From: Palsa-504 sp963767565
Lineage (GTDB): Bacteria; Actinomycetota; Actinomycetes; Streptosporangiales; Streptosporangiaceae
DNA length: 64,000 bases
Direction: 5' to 3'
NCBI GenBank assembly: GCA_963767565.1
Contig: CAVYEG010000014.1
Span: 83,664-147,663, forward strand
Shown here: positions 18,823 through 26,005 of the stretch, one piece after another
How positions within the stretch are numbered: position 1 is the first letter of the stretch
Layout of the letters: the number at the start of each line of letters is the position of its first letter
The notes under the pieces: generated by a model
What the model was told of the DNA's origin: nothing
Seen by the model: only the letters and a program-made list of their open reading frames with translations
Databases searched by the model: none
Position numbers and translations under genes: made by a program

Positions 18823-18861
18823 CTTATACGCTTACGTAACCGTAGCCTACCAAACCGTAGG
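18823..18861 (-). promoter_or_regulatory. Desaturase promoter with symmetrical sites
   Basis: On the minus strand TATAAG (plus 18823-18828) could be the -10 box. Upstream lie TTACGTAA (18832-18839), a direct repeat AACCGTAG (18838-18845 and 18853-18860), and CCTAC-N6-GTAGG (18846-18861). These are plausible operators for the co-transcribed TetR protein. Confidence 0.55.
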
Positions 18862-18870
18862 TTCGGCAAA

Positions 18871-19165
18871 CCTTCCCGGGTGAATTTCCGCAAATAGCGT
18901 ATGAATTTCGTATGCCTGCCACTCGTCCCGTCTCACACTCCGAGACGCATGGGCGGTCCGTGTCGCTCCCGTCACCGCCGATGATCGGGTCCGGGCGGCG
19001 ACCAGCCTCGGCTACCCGGTTGCGGCGGATGCTATGCCCGGCCATAGCGCCAGGCGCGGCAGCCGGAGTGGTTACGTGTCCCCGGCGGCACAGGCGGCTT
19101 CAGGTCGAGGTGGCGGCCGCGGGCATCACCGGATGAGCTGGCAGATGAAACAAGTAGAACGCGGT
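18871..19165. other. Gap with no supported gene
   Basis: Short open frames exist but none has a ribosome binding site, family motif or convincing codon use. Nothing else is recognised up to the tRNA-like sequence. Confidence 0.6.
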
Positions 19166-19237
19166 GTCCGGCGCCAGGACTCGAACCAGGATGACCCAGC
19201 TCAAAGGCTGGTGGGCTGCCAATTACCCACCGCCGGA
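19166..19237 (-). tRNA. Degenerate tRNA-Gln(TTG)-like gene
   Basis: On the minus strand the 7-bp acceptor TCCGGCG/CGCCGGA pairs perfectly. The D-arm carries TAATTGGCAG, a hallmark of tRNA-Gln, and the T-loop is TTCGAGT. The anticodon stem CCAGC/GCTGG closes a loop of only six bases (CTTTGA) instead of seven; adding one base would give anticodon TTG. The T-stem CCTGG/CCTGG has a T-T mismatch, position 8 is G rather than T, and CCA is not encoded. It is therefore more likely a decayed copy than a working tRNA. Confidence 0.6.
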
Positions 19238-19271
19238 TCGCGGCCGCCAGCTGCTAGCAGGTAGTGAACGG

Positions 19272-20168
19272 TTAGTTAAACGATACCGGCCGGGATCCGC
19301 GACGGTCATCGGCAGACGCGCTGCGCCCCAGGGCTGCCTCCAGCATCGCGCCAGCCCAGCCTTCGATCGTCCGGTAGAGATCGCGCTGCGACAGACGTCG
19401 ACCCGCAGGCAGCCGTAATAGTCCTCGCCGATATTCTGCGCGGATGGTCTTCGGGTTGTGACGCTTCATCGTCGGGGTGCGGAACTGTCGGGTGGCGCAC
19501 CGGTAACCTCGAGCCAGAACTTCTGAGCCGACTGCACGTCCGCGCTCTCGTGGATATAGACACGGAAGATCAGATCGGCGGCGCGAGAATCCGGCGGCGT
19601 CGAGGAAGCGAAGGAAGAAACGAGATCAAGGGCAGGGTCGCTGTTGATGAACTCCACGCGGTCGGACTGCGCCGGTGCGGCTTGTTCTTCGCTCCCTCGC
19701 ACCAGTAGGCGATCGCGCCAGCTATGAGGAGTTCACGGTGGGTCAGGTCGCCGATCGGCTCGGCGGCCGCGTCGCGGGCCGCGGCGCGCCGGGCCTCGCG
19801 GGCCGGGACGCTCGGCGCCCAGTAACGGCGCGCGCCGCTCGGATGTCCGCCGGGCCACTTCCGGATTACCGTGGCGGCCTGGGCAGGTCGCGGACCCACA
19901 GCGAGACTGAGCTTTTCGAAACGCCAGGTCCGCGATGATCTGGTCGTAGTCCAGGCCTTGCCGGCGTAGCTCGCGGCCTTCGCCCGCAGGCATCCTTGGC
20001 GTTGGGCCTGCTGGTCCAGTCCGGCGGCGGCTCCCCGCGCAGCGCCTCGCTGAGAGTCCGGTTGCCCACCGGGCCGAGGATCTGCCTGATCTGGCGGATC
20101 GACTTGCCCGCTCGCCGCAGGGCGACCGCCTGCTCGTGCTTTAGGTCGGTATCCCGGTGCCTGCTCAT
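19272..20168 (-). pseudogene. Frameshifted paralogue of the HTH/YWCEG protein at 20170-20886
   Basis: Minus-strand fragments in several frames match the neighbouring intact gene in order: an HTH region (KSIRQIRQILGPVGNRTLSE) from ATG 20168, then a second HTH-like segment (KSSVSLWVRDLPRP), then LLIAGAIAYWCEGAKNKP, VEFINSDPALD, FRVYIHESADV, LKRHNPKTIR and LYRTIEGWAGAM. At least three frame changes are needed to join them, so the gene is dead as given. It probably arose with its paralogue by duplication or as an independent member of an actinobacterial family. Confidence 0.8.
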
Positions 20169-20169
20169 G

Positions 20170-20886
20170 TCACTGTGCACCCAGCATCTTGGCGGTCATG
20201 ACACCGTTGGCCCAGCCGCTTATCTGGTGGTAGAGCTCGCTGCTGCTGGACACCGAGACCAGCAGGCAGCCGTGATAGTCCGGGTTGCCGCCCGGCGTGG
20301 TAGTCCGCGGCGTGTGATGCTTGATGACGGGCTTGGTGAACTGGTCCGGTGCCGCCGCCGCTACCCCGGCCCAGTAGCGGGTCGCTGCCACCAGATCGCC
20401 GCTTTCGTGGATATGCACGCAGTAGCGCAAGCGCTGTCGCGCTACTCCGGCCTTGTCGAGGAACGTCAGGAAGAACTTGATCATCGCCGGGTCGCTGTTG
20501 ATGAAACGGACCTGCTCGTCGAGCCGGTACGGCTTGCTCTTCGCGCCTTCGCACCAGTAGGCGACGGCGCCGGCGATGAGGATCTCACGGTCGGTCAGCT
20601 TCCCGAGTTGCGCCGCGGCAGCGGCGCTGATGGCCGCTCGCGCGGTCTCCCGGGCGGGACGCTCGGCGGCCCAGTAGCGGCGGACCCCTGCTGCGGCCCG
20701 TACCCTGGACTCGGCGTAGGTCGGCGCGGTCCGCTCCGGCGGCAGCGGCTCGCCGCTGAGGAGCTGGTTGAGCGTGGCATTGCTGGTGATCCCCAGGATT
20801 TCCTTGATCTGGCGGCGGGACTTGCCCTCGCGGCGCAGGGCGACGGCCTGCTCCCGCAGGCGGTCATGTTCTTGTGAGGTGCGCAT
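20170..20886 (-). CDS. HTH protein of an uncharacterised actinobacterial family (YWCEGAK/HIHES motifs)
   Basis: A 238-residue protein. Residues 5-45 form a resolvase-like helix-turn-helix (REQAVALRREGKSRRQIKEI). The C-terminal part has ILIAGAVAYWCEGAKSKP, FINSDPAMIKFFLTFL, YCVHIHESGD, IKHHTP, DYHGCLLVSV and LYHQISGWANGVM. The LIAGA-to-CEG segment followed by an alpha/beta pattern resembles LAGLIDADG homing-endonuclease folds, but this is my inference; the function is unknown. A dead paralogue lies immediately downstream. The start seems leaderless: TAAAAT is 6 bases upstream and there is no ribosome binding site. Confidence 0.78.
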   Translation of the reverse strand: MRTSQEHDRLREQAVALRREGKSRRQIKEILGITSNATLNQLLSGEPLPPERTAPTYAESRVRAAAGVRRYWAAERPARETARAAISAAAAAQLGKLTDREILIAGAVAYWCEGAKSKPYRLDEQVRFINSDPAMIKFFLTFLDKAGVARQRLRYCVHIHESGDLVAATRYWAGVAAAAPDQFTKPVIKHHTPRTTTPGGNPDYHGCLLVSVSSSSELYHQISGWANGVMTAKMLGAQ

Positions 20887-20892
20887 ATTCGA

Positions 20893-20910
20893 ATTTTAGT
20901 GCTAGGCACT
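20893..20910 (-). promoter_or_regulatory. Leaderless promoter with inverted repeat for the HTH gene
   Basis: The minus-strand -10 box TAAAAT (plus 20893-20898) lies 6 bases before ATG 20886. Immediately upstream AGTGC-TAG-GCACT (20898-20910) is an inverted repeat sitting in the promoter spacer, a good position for autorepression by the HTH protein. Confidence 0.55.
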
Positions 20911-21023
20911 GACATTTTCGGGCCTTCGACCAGGGCGCCCCGGGGAATGTGGCTTATTATTAGTTAGTTAATGCGAAGCAAGTGATCGCCTTCCGGACTC
21001 GATTCGTTGGGGGCTTACCGGCA

Positions 21024-22904
21024 ATGACGGCCAATTCCGGCGTGGCGGGCATGTCGGCGGGCAGGAGCCGCAGCGCAGAGCCAGGGCCGCGCTACAAGTG
21101 GATCGCGCTGTCGAACACCACGCTGGGCGTGCTGCTGGCCACCATCAACCAGTCCATCGTGCTGATCTCGCTGCCCGACATCTTCCGCGGCATCGGGCTC
21201 GACCCGCTCAGCCCGGATAACACCAGCTACCTGCTGTGGATGTTCATGGGTTTCCTGGTCGTCTCGGCGGTGCTCGTGGTCTCGTTCGGGCGGCTGGGCG
21301 ACATGTTCGGCCGGGTGCGCATGTACAACATGGGCTTCGCGGTCTTCACCGCGGGCTCGATCCTGCTCTCGGTCACCTGGCTGCACGGAAGCTCCGGCGC
21401 GCTGTGGCTGATCCTGTGGCGCATCGTGCAGGGCATCGGCGGCGCGTTCCTGTTCGCCAACGCCACCGCGATCCTCACCGACGCCTTCCCCGCCAACCAG
21501 CGCGGCACCGCGCTGGGCATGAACTCGATCGCGGCCATCGCGGGCTCGTTCCTCGGGCTGCTGCTCGGCGGCGTGCTCGGGCCGATCAACTGGCACCTGG
21601 TCTTCCTGGTCTCCGTGCCGATCGGGCTCTTCGGGACCGTGTGGGCCTACTTCATGCTGCGCGACATCGGGGAAAGGAAGCTCGCGCGGATCGACTGGTG
21701 GGGGAACATCATGTTCGCCGCCGGGCTGATCGCGGTGCTGGTCGGCATCACCTACGGCCTGCTGCCTTACGGCGGGCACCCGATGGGCTGGACCAACCCG
21801 TGGGTGCTGGCCGCCCTGTTCGGCGGCCTGGCCGTGCTGGTCCTGTTCACCTGGGTGGAGACCAAGGTGGCCGAGCCGCTGTTCCGGGTGTCGCTGTTCC
21901 GGATCCGGGCCTTCGCGGCCGGGAACATCGCGAACCTGATGATGGCGCTGGGGCGCGGCGGCATGCAGTTCATGCTCATCATCTGGCTGCAGGGCATCTG
22001 GCTGCCGCTGCACGGATACAGCTTCAGCCAGACCCCGCTGTGGGCAGGCATCTACCTCGTGCCGCTCACGGCAGGCTTCCTGGTCTCCGCGCCGCTGGCC
22101 GGCGTGCTGTCCGACCGGCTCGGCGCCAAGGCGTTCACCACGAGCGGGGCGCTGCTGACGGCGCTGAGCTTCCTGTTCCTGCTCTTCCTCCCCGTCGACT
22201 TCCCGTACTGGGTGTTCGCGCTGATCATCGTGCTGAACGGCTTCGGCTCCGGGGTCTTTGCCGCGCCGAACCGGGCCGAGATGATGAACTCGGTCCCGGC
22301 CAACCAGCGCGGCGCCGCCGCCGGGATGATCGCGACGTTCATGAATACCGCGTTCGTCCTGTCCATCGGGATCTTCTTCTCGCTGATGGTGGCCGGGCTG
22401 TCCGGGAAGCTGCCGGGCGCCCTGTCCGGCGGCCTGATCGCCCAGGGCATCCCCGCGTCCGCCGCGCACCAGATCTCCCACCTGCCGCCGATCGGCGTGC
22501 TGTTCGCGGCCTTCCTCGGCTACAACCCGATGAAGCAACTGCTCGGCTCGCTGCTGAACCACCTGCCGTCCGGGCACGCGGCCTACGTGACCGGGCGCCA
22601 GTTCTTCCCGAACCTGATCACCGCGCCGTTCCACAGCGGCCTCGGGGTGGCCTTCGCGTTCGCCATCGCGGCCTGCGTGATCGCTGCCGTGGCCTCGGCG
22701 GCCACCGGCCGCCGCGTCCGGCCCCGCGCGGCCGAGCTGCTCGGCGCCGAACTGGCCGGGGTAGCTGGCGAAGGCGGCTTCGAGCCCTCCGAGCTGGTCG
22801 GTCCCGAGCCGGGCGCGCAGCAGCCGCCGGGCGCCCAGGACCAGGCGCGGGCCACCGGCCAGTCCGCCGCCGCCACCGAACCGGGCGGGAAGACGCCGGG
22901 CTGA
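21024..22904 (+). CDS. MFS transporter, DHA2/EmrB-QacA type (14 TM)
   Basis: A protein of about 626 residues with 14 hydrophobic segments, a drug:H+ antiporter type exporter. Visible motifs: SNTTLGVLLATINQSIVLISLPDI in TM1, GRLGDMFGRVRMYN (loop 2-3 motif A) and the LWRIVQGIGGAFLFANATAI region. The C-terminal 70 residues are a polar Pro/Gln/Gly tail. ATG 21024 is preferred with GGGGGC upstream; an in-frame GTG at 20982 is possible. The preceding AT-rich TATTATTAGTTAGTTAA (20955-20971) may hold the promoter and a TTAG-repeat operator. The exported substrate is unknown. Confidence 0.85.
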   Translation: MTANSGVAGMSAGRSRSAEPGPRYKWIALSNTTLGVLLATINQSIVLISLPDIFRGIGLDPLSPDNTSYLLWMFMGFLVVSAVLVVSFGRLGDMFGRVRMYNMGFAVFTAGSILLSVTWLHGSSGALWLILWRIVQGIGGAFLFANATAILTDAFPANQRGTALGMNSIAAIAGSFLGLLLGGVLGPINWHLVFLVSVPIGLFGTVWAYFMLRDIGERKLARIDWWGNIMFAAGLIAVLVGITYGLLPYGGHPMGWTNPWVLAALFGGLAVLVLFTWVETKVAEPLFRVSLFRIRAFAAGNIANLMMALGRGGMQFMLIIWLQGIWLPLHGYSFSQTPLWAGIYLVPLTAGFLVSAPLAGVLSDRLGAKAFTTSGALLTALSFLFLLFLPVDFPYWVFALIIVLNGFGSGVFAAPNRAEMMNSVPANQRGAAAGMIATFMNTAFVLSIGIFFSLMVAGLSGKLPGALSGGLIAQGIPASAAHQISHLPPIGVLFAAFLGYNPMKQLLGSLLNHLPSGHAAYVTGRQFFPNLITAPFHSGLGVAFAFAIAACVIAAVASAATGRRVRPRAAELLGAELAGVAGEGGFEPSELVGPEPGAQQPPGAQDQARATGQSAAATEPGGKTPG

Positions 22905-23126
22905 CCACCGCGGGCGCGTCCGGCCCGTAGGCTAGCAGGCGGACCCAGGCACCGGACCTGCCCGGTCATCACGGAACCTGCCATCCGATCATGGCGACCG
23001 GGCGGTATCCTGCACATGAGGGATGGGTGAACACCTTCGCCGTCGTGTCCCGGGTCCGCAGTGGCGGGCGTTACCCCGCAGCGCCCGGAACCGCAGATGT
23101 CGGCGCTACCCAAGGAGACTTGCCGC

Positions 23127-24656
23127 GTGAGCGAACCTCGCCCGGTCGCTGTCGTCGTCCTCGCCGCGGGCGAGGGCACCAGGATGAAATCGCGGATCCC
23201 CAAGGTGTTGCATCCCCTGTGCGGGCGCAGCATGCTCGGTCACGTGCTCGCGGCCGCCGCCGAGCTGGATCCGGAGCACCTGGTGGTCGTAGCCGGGCAC
23301 GGCAAGGACCAGGTCGGCGCCGAAGCCGAACGGCTGGCGCCCGGCGTGAGCGTGGTGGCCCAGGAGACGCTGGGCGGCACCGGCCACGCGGTGCGCATGG
23401 TGATCGAGGCCCTCGGCGTCCTGCCCGGCATCGTGGTCGTCGCCTACGCGGACATGCCGCTGCTGCGCGCGCAGACGCTCGGCGCGCTCGTGCGCGAGCA
23501 CGCCGAGGCGGGCAACGCCGTGACCGTGCTCACCGCGCGGGTCGGCGACCCCGCCGGTTACGGGCGGATCGTCAGGGACGCCGGCGGCGGCCTGGCCGAG
23601 ATCGTCGAGGAGGCCGACGCCACCCCGGAGCAGCGGGCCATCGACGAGATCAACTCCGGCTGCTACGCCTTCGACGGGGCCCTGCTGGCCGACGCGGTCA
23701 AGCGGGTCGCGACCAGCAACGCCCAGCGGCAGGAGTACCTGACCGACGTGGTGGCCATCGCCCGGGGCGACGGTCACCCGGTCGGCGCGGTGCTGGCCGC
23801 CGACCCGGACGAGATCCAGGGCGTGAACGACCGGGTCCAGCTGGCCCAGGTCCGGCGGGCCTACAACGGCCGCCTGCTCGAGGCCTGGATGCGGGCCGGG
23901 GTGACCATCACCGACCCGGCCGCCACCTGGATCGACGTGGACGTCACCCTGGGCCAGGACGCCGAGATCCTGCCCGGGACCCACCTGGAGGGCCGGACCG
24001 AGATCGGGCCCGGAGCCCGCATCGGCCCCGGCTGCGTGCTGCGCGACACCACGGTCGGCCCGGACGCCACCGTGCTGTACGCGGTGTGCGAGCGGGCCGA
24101 GATCGGCGCGGGGGCCAGCGTCGGCCCGTACGCCCGGCTGCGGCCCGGCGCGCGGATCGGGCCCGGCGCGCACATCGGCACGTTCGTCGAGCTGAAGAAC
24201 GCCACGGTCGGCGCGGGCACCAAGGTGCCGCACCTGACCTACGTCGGCGACGCGGACATCGGCGAGCAGTCGAACATCGGCGCGGCCACGGTCTTCGTGA
24301 ACTACGACGGGGCGGCCAAGCATCACACCACGGTCGGCGACCACGTCCGGATCGGCTCCGACACCATGCTGGTGGCCCCGGTCGAGGTCGGCGACGGCGC
24401 CTTCACCGCGGCCGGATCGGTGATCACCGACGACGTGCCCCCGGGCGCGCTCGGCGTGGCCCGCAGCCGGCAGTACAACTCGGCAGGCTGGGTCGAGCGG
24501 CGGCACCCGGGCTCGCCGTCCGCCGGGGCGGCCGCGCGCGCCCGCCAGGCGCAGCGCCCAGCCCAGCAGGATCAAGCCCAGAAGGATCAAGCCCAGCAGG
24601 ATCCAGCCCAGCAGGATCCAGCCCAGAAGGATGACGAAGGGTCACAGGGGACGTGA
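23127..24656 (+). CDS. glmU: Bifunctional GlcNAc-1-P uridyltransferase / GlcN-1-P acetyltransferase
   Basis: A 509-residue enzyme making UDP-GlcNAc for peptidoglycan. The N-terminal pyrophosphorylase has LAAGEGTRMKS (residues 12-22) and YADMPLL. From about 245 a left-handed beta-helix of hexapeptide repeats follows, with ELKNATVGAGTK and NIGAATVFVNYDG of the acetyltransferase site. AAGGAG at 23112-23117 supports GTG 23127. The last 30 or so residues are a pentapeptide repeat (AQQDP/AQKDQ) from a 15-base minisatellite at about 24560-24636. It overlaps prs by 4 bases. Confidence 0.95.
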   Translation: MSEPRPVAVVVLAAGEGTRMKSRIPKVLHPLCGRSMLGHVLAAAAELDPEHLVVVAGHGKDQVGAEAERLAPGVSVVAQETLGGTGHAVRMVIEALGVLPGIVVVAYADMPLLRAQTLGALVREHAEAGNAVTVLTARVGDPAGYGRIVRDAGGGLAEIVEEADATPEQRAIDEINSGCYAFDGALLADAVKRVATSNAQRQEYLTDVVAIARGDGHPVGAVLAADPDEIQGVNDRVQLAQVRRAYNGRLLEAWMRAGVTITDPAATWIDVDVTLGQDAEILPGTHLEGRTEIGPGARIGPGCVLRDTTVGPDATVLYAVCERAEIGAGASVGPYARLRPGARIGPGAHIGTFVELKNATVGAGTKVPHLTYVGDADIGEQSNIGAATVFVNYDGAAKHHTTVGDHVRIGSDTMLVAPVEVGDGAFTAAGSVITDDVPPGALGVARSRQYNSAGWVERRHPGSPSAGAAARARQAQRPAQQDQAQKDQAQQDPAQQDPAQKDDEGSQGT

Positions 24657-25630
24657 ACAACTTCATGGAGCCGGACGGGAAGAAGATGCTGCTCGTCTCC
24701 GGGCGGGCCTACCCCGAGCTGGCCGAGGAGGTCGCCGCCTGCCTGGGCATCAAGCCGACACCCACCCGGCTGTTCGACTTCGCCAACGGCGAGATCTTCG
24801 TCCGCTTCCTCGAGTCGGTCCGCGGCTGCGACGTGTTCGTCCTGCAGAGCCACACCTCGCCGATCAACGAATGGATCATGGAGCAGCTGATCATGGTCGA
24901 CGCGCTCAAGCGCGCCTCGGCCCGGCGCATCACCGTGGTCGCTCCGTTCTTCGGCTACGCCAGGCAGGACAAGAAGAACCGGGGCCGCGAGCCGATCTCG
25001 GCCCGGCTCATGTCCGACCTGTTCGCCGTGGCCGGGGCCGACCGGCTGATGGCCGTCGACCTGCATACGGCCCAGATCCAGGGCTTCTTCGACGGGCCGG
25101 TGGACCACCTGTTCGCGCTGTCCATCCTGGCCACCCACATCGAGAAGAAGCTCGACGTCAGCCGGGTCACCGTGGTCGCCCCGGACGCGGGCCGGGTCCG
25201 GGTCTGCGAGCGGTGGACGGACCGGCTCGGCTGCCCGCTGGCCATCATCCACAAGCGGCGCGACCCGGACGTGGCCAACCAGGTCCGGATGTTCGAGGTG
25301 GTCGGCCAGGTGGCGGGGCGCACCTGCATCCTGGTGGACGACATGATCGACACCGGGTCGACGATCTCCAAGGCCGCCGAGGCCCTGTTCGAGCAGGGCG
25401 CGGCCCAGGTCATCGCCACGGCCACGCACGGCGTGCTGTCCGGCGCGGCGGTGGACATCCTGAAGAACTCCGGGATCAGCGAGGTCATCATCACCAACAC
25501 GCTGCCCGTGCCGCAGGAGAAGCAGTTCGACAAGCTGACCGTGCTGTCGATCGCCCCGCTGCTGGCCCGGGCGATCAACGAGGTCTTCAGCGACGGCTCG
25601 GTGACCAGCCTGTTCGACGGCCAGACCTGA
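24653..25630 (+). CDS. prs: Ribose-phosphate pyrophosphokinase (PRPP synthetase)
   Basis: A 325-residue enzyme making PRPP for nucleotide, histidine, tryptophan and NAD synthesis, and in actinobacteria also for decaprenyl-phosphate-linked pentoses. Signature VDLHTAQIQGFF and the PRPP loop CILVDDMIDTGSTIS are present. GTG 24653 overlaps the glmU TGA; the glmU-prs pair is conserved in actinobacteria. Confidence 0.96.
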   Translation: MNNFMEPDGKKMLLVSGRAYPELAEEVAACLGIKPTPTRLFDFANGEIFVRFLESVRGCDVFVLQSHTSPINEWIMEQLIMVDALKRASARRITVVAPFFGYARQDKKNRGREPISARLMSDLFAVAGADRLMAVDLHTAQIQGFFDGPVDHLFALSILATHIEKKLDVSRVTVVAPDAGRVRVCERWTDRLGCPLAIIHKRRDPDVANQVRMFEVVGQVAGRTCILVDDMIDTGSTISKAAEALFEQGAAQVIATATHGVLSGAAVDILKNSGISEVIITNTLPVPQEKQFDKLTVLSIAPLLARAINEVFSDGSVTSLFDGQT

Positions 25631-26005
25631 GCCGCCGAAACCCCAAGGACCCCAGGACCGCGATAGCGCGTCAGGCGGCCGCGGAGACCGCCGTCCCCGC
25701 CCCCGCCAGAGGCGCGGAGACGACGGCCATGCCCGCGGCCGCGGGCGGTCCTGGCCCGAAGGCCGGCCCCTCCCGCTCCCCTGCCAGGGGACCAGGACCG
25801 CTTCCCGCCGCACCCACCCCGCCAGGCGAGCGGGCGATCTAGGCGCCCGTCGAACGGCGCCCCCGTAAGCCGTCCGGCGCGCTACCCCGCCTGCGACGTC
25901 GTCGTCGAGGCGATACGGTCATGATCACGCAGCAGGTTTACGTCCCTATTGAGTCGTGATTAAGTGAAGCTTCTGGCGGCTGAGTCGGGTTGAGCCGGGA
26001 GGCGA
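25631..26005. other. Intergenic gap prs-SARP gene
   Basis: No gene is supported. A compact GGCGCC...GGCGCC hairpin at about 25851-25870 could end prs transcription. The AT-richer part from about 25915, including ATGATCACG and TTGAGTCGTGATTAAG, is the likely promoter region of the SARP gene. Confidence 0.55.

Noticed and set aside
18912..19136. 74-codon open frame between the desaturase and the tRNA-like sequence
   Set aside because: No ribosome binding site, no recognisable motif, Arg/Pro-rich composition expected by chance.
19675..19938. Plus-strand open frames over the decayed paralogue
   Set aside because: They overlap remnants that match the intact neighbour on the minus strand in order; the plus frames have no similarity to anything I know.
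25631..25842. Extension of an open frame past prs
   Set aside because: Pro/Arg/Ala low complexity in a frame that is the shadow of prs; no start signal.
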